Of a stretch of DNA of 64,000 nucleotides, positions 63,854 to 64,000 are shown piece after piece. The notes below the pieces were generated by a model that saw only the letters and a program-made list of their open reading frames with translations, did not search any database and was not told where the DNA came from. Each line of letters begins with the position of its first letter. Position 1 is the stretch's first letter. This stretch comes from Bacteroidia bacterium. Lineage in GTDB: Bacteria; Bacteroidota; Bacteroidia; Chitinophagales; Chitinophagaceae. The position numbers and the translations under genes were made by a program. The stretch covers positions 248,001 through 312,000 of the forward strand of contig JAUICZ010000002.1 in the NCBI GenBank assembly GCA_030429205.1. The letters are read 5' to 3'.

Positions 63854-63886
63854 GTTTATCGTTTACCATTATTAATGACGATAAAC
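63854..63886 (-). promoter_or_regulatory. Inverted repeat just upstream of the Omp28-like gene
   Basis: GTTTATCGT (63854-63862) and ACGATAAAC (63878-63886) form a 9-bp inverted repeat with a 15-base spacer, ending three bases before the ATG on the minus strand. It may be an operator or a leader hairpin. Confidence 0.4.
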
Positions 63887-64000
63887 TAAAAAAAACCTTA
63901 CAGCACTTTAGACTTAAATTCTATAGACATTTTCTTCAAGTACTTGAGAAACAGATAGTTTGTTATCAATAATAATAATGGATAAAAGGAACCGAGTGTA
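63887..64000. other. Right-edge region without a supported gene
   Basis: A/T-rich sequence upstream of the Omp28-like gene. An ATG at 63978 opens a plus-strand frame of seven codons (MDKRNRV) that runs off the edge; too short to support as a gene. Confidence 0.4.

Noticed and set aside
63978..64000. Start of a plus-strand gene at the right edge
   Set aside because: Only seven codons are visible, with no promoter match close enough to support it.
1..64000. CRISPR array, tRNA, rRNA, insertion sequence, integrase or origin
   Set aside because: No direct-repeat/spacer pattern, cloverleaf-like intergenic segment, transposase motif or att-like repeats were found in the intergenic spaces inspected.

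Overview
The window is AT-rich chromosomal DNA from a member of the Bacteroidota, most likely a Chitinophagaceae or Sphingobacteriia-like aerobe. The reasons are: several secreted proteins ending in type IX secretion (T9SS) type A sorting domains, GEVED and Ig-like surface modules, an LpxC-FabZ fusion, a DUF2027/Smr protein, an SDR-type threonine dehydrogenase, the futalosine-pathway enzyme MqnA, and repeated TAnnTTTG promoter elements (the Bacteroidota sigma-A -7 box) just upstream of start codons. I see no rRNA, tRNA, CRISPR array, insertion sequence, integrase or phage block.

Layout. 1-2320 is the 5' part of clpB, cut by the window edge. 2521-4871 holds a 37-residue tandem-repeat protein, a beta-propeller-like secreted protein and a convergent lipoprotein. 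4952-6229 is mtaB. 6381-15142 is a run of three large T9SS-exported surface proteins built from shared modules, the last about 1,690 residues. 15266-20671 carries icd (eukaryote-like NADP type), ftsY, a cysteine-free sirtuin, a small membrane protein, an SDR threonine dehydrogenase and carA. 20765-25742 is an accessory stretch of small unknowns, a lipoprotein, a barrel-less protein with two OmpA-C domains, and an SGNH hydrolase with PKD and T9SS domains. 25803-29950 has an outer-membrane barrel, a smr/rdgB pair, a 3-hydroxyacyl-CoA dehydrogenase and a lipoprotein.

30017-41479 is an envelope block: a transglutaminase-like membrane protein, a class A penicillin-binding protein, an HD phosphohydrolase, the lipid A operon lpxD-lpxC/fabZ-lpxA with an ABC ATPase, and an MFS transporter. 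41476-45553 has yggS, panB, HMG-CoA lyase, a YbjQ-like protein, mqnA and rnhA. 45550-50174 is a tightly packed minus-strand operon: lytic transglycosylase, penicillin acylase, a small membrane protein and a CDF metal exporter. 50274-58460 is rpoB-rpoC, here not preceded by the usual ribosomal protein genes but by its own promoter and leader. 58860-61419 is a pair of secreted proteins (tail-fibre/S74-like and T9SS). 61660-63850 holds a small cysteine-containing lipoprotein, a MauE/DoxX-thioredoxin fusion and an Omp28-like thioredoxin lipoprotein, which I regard as the best candidate for an undescribed envelope redox module.

Most of the window is core metabolism, information processing and envelope synthesis, with accessory secreted proteins placed between. 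Operons are tight (4-nt overlaps in lpxC/lpxA, rdgB/smr and penicillin acylase/membrane protein), and several convergent genes share stop-codon bases. Functional calls rest on motif recognition by eye; no database search was possible.
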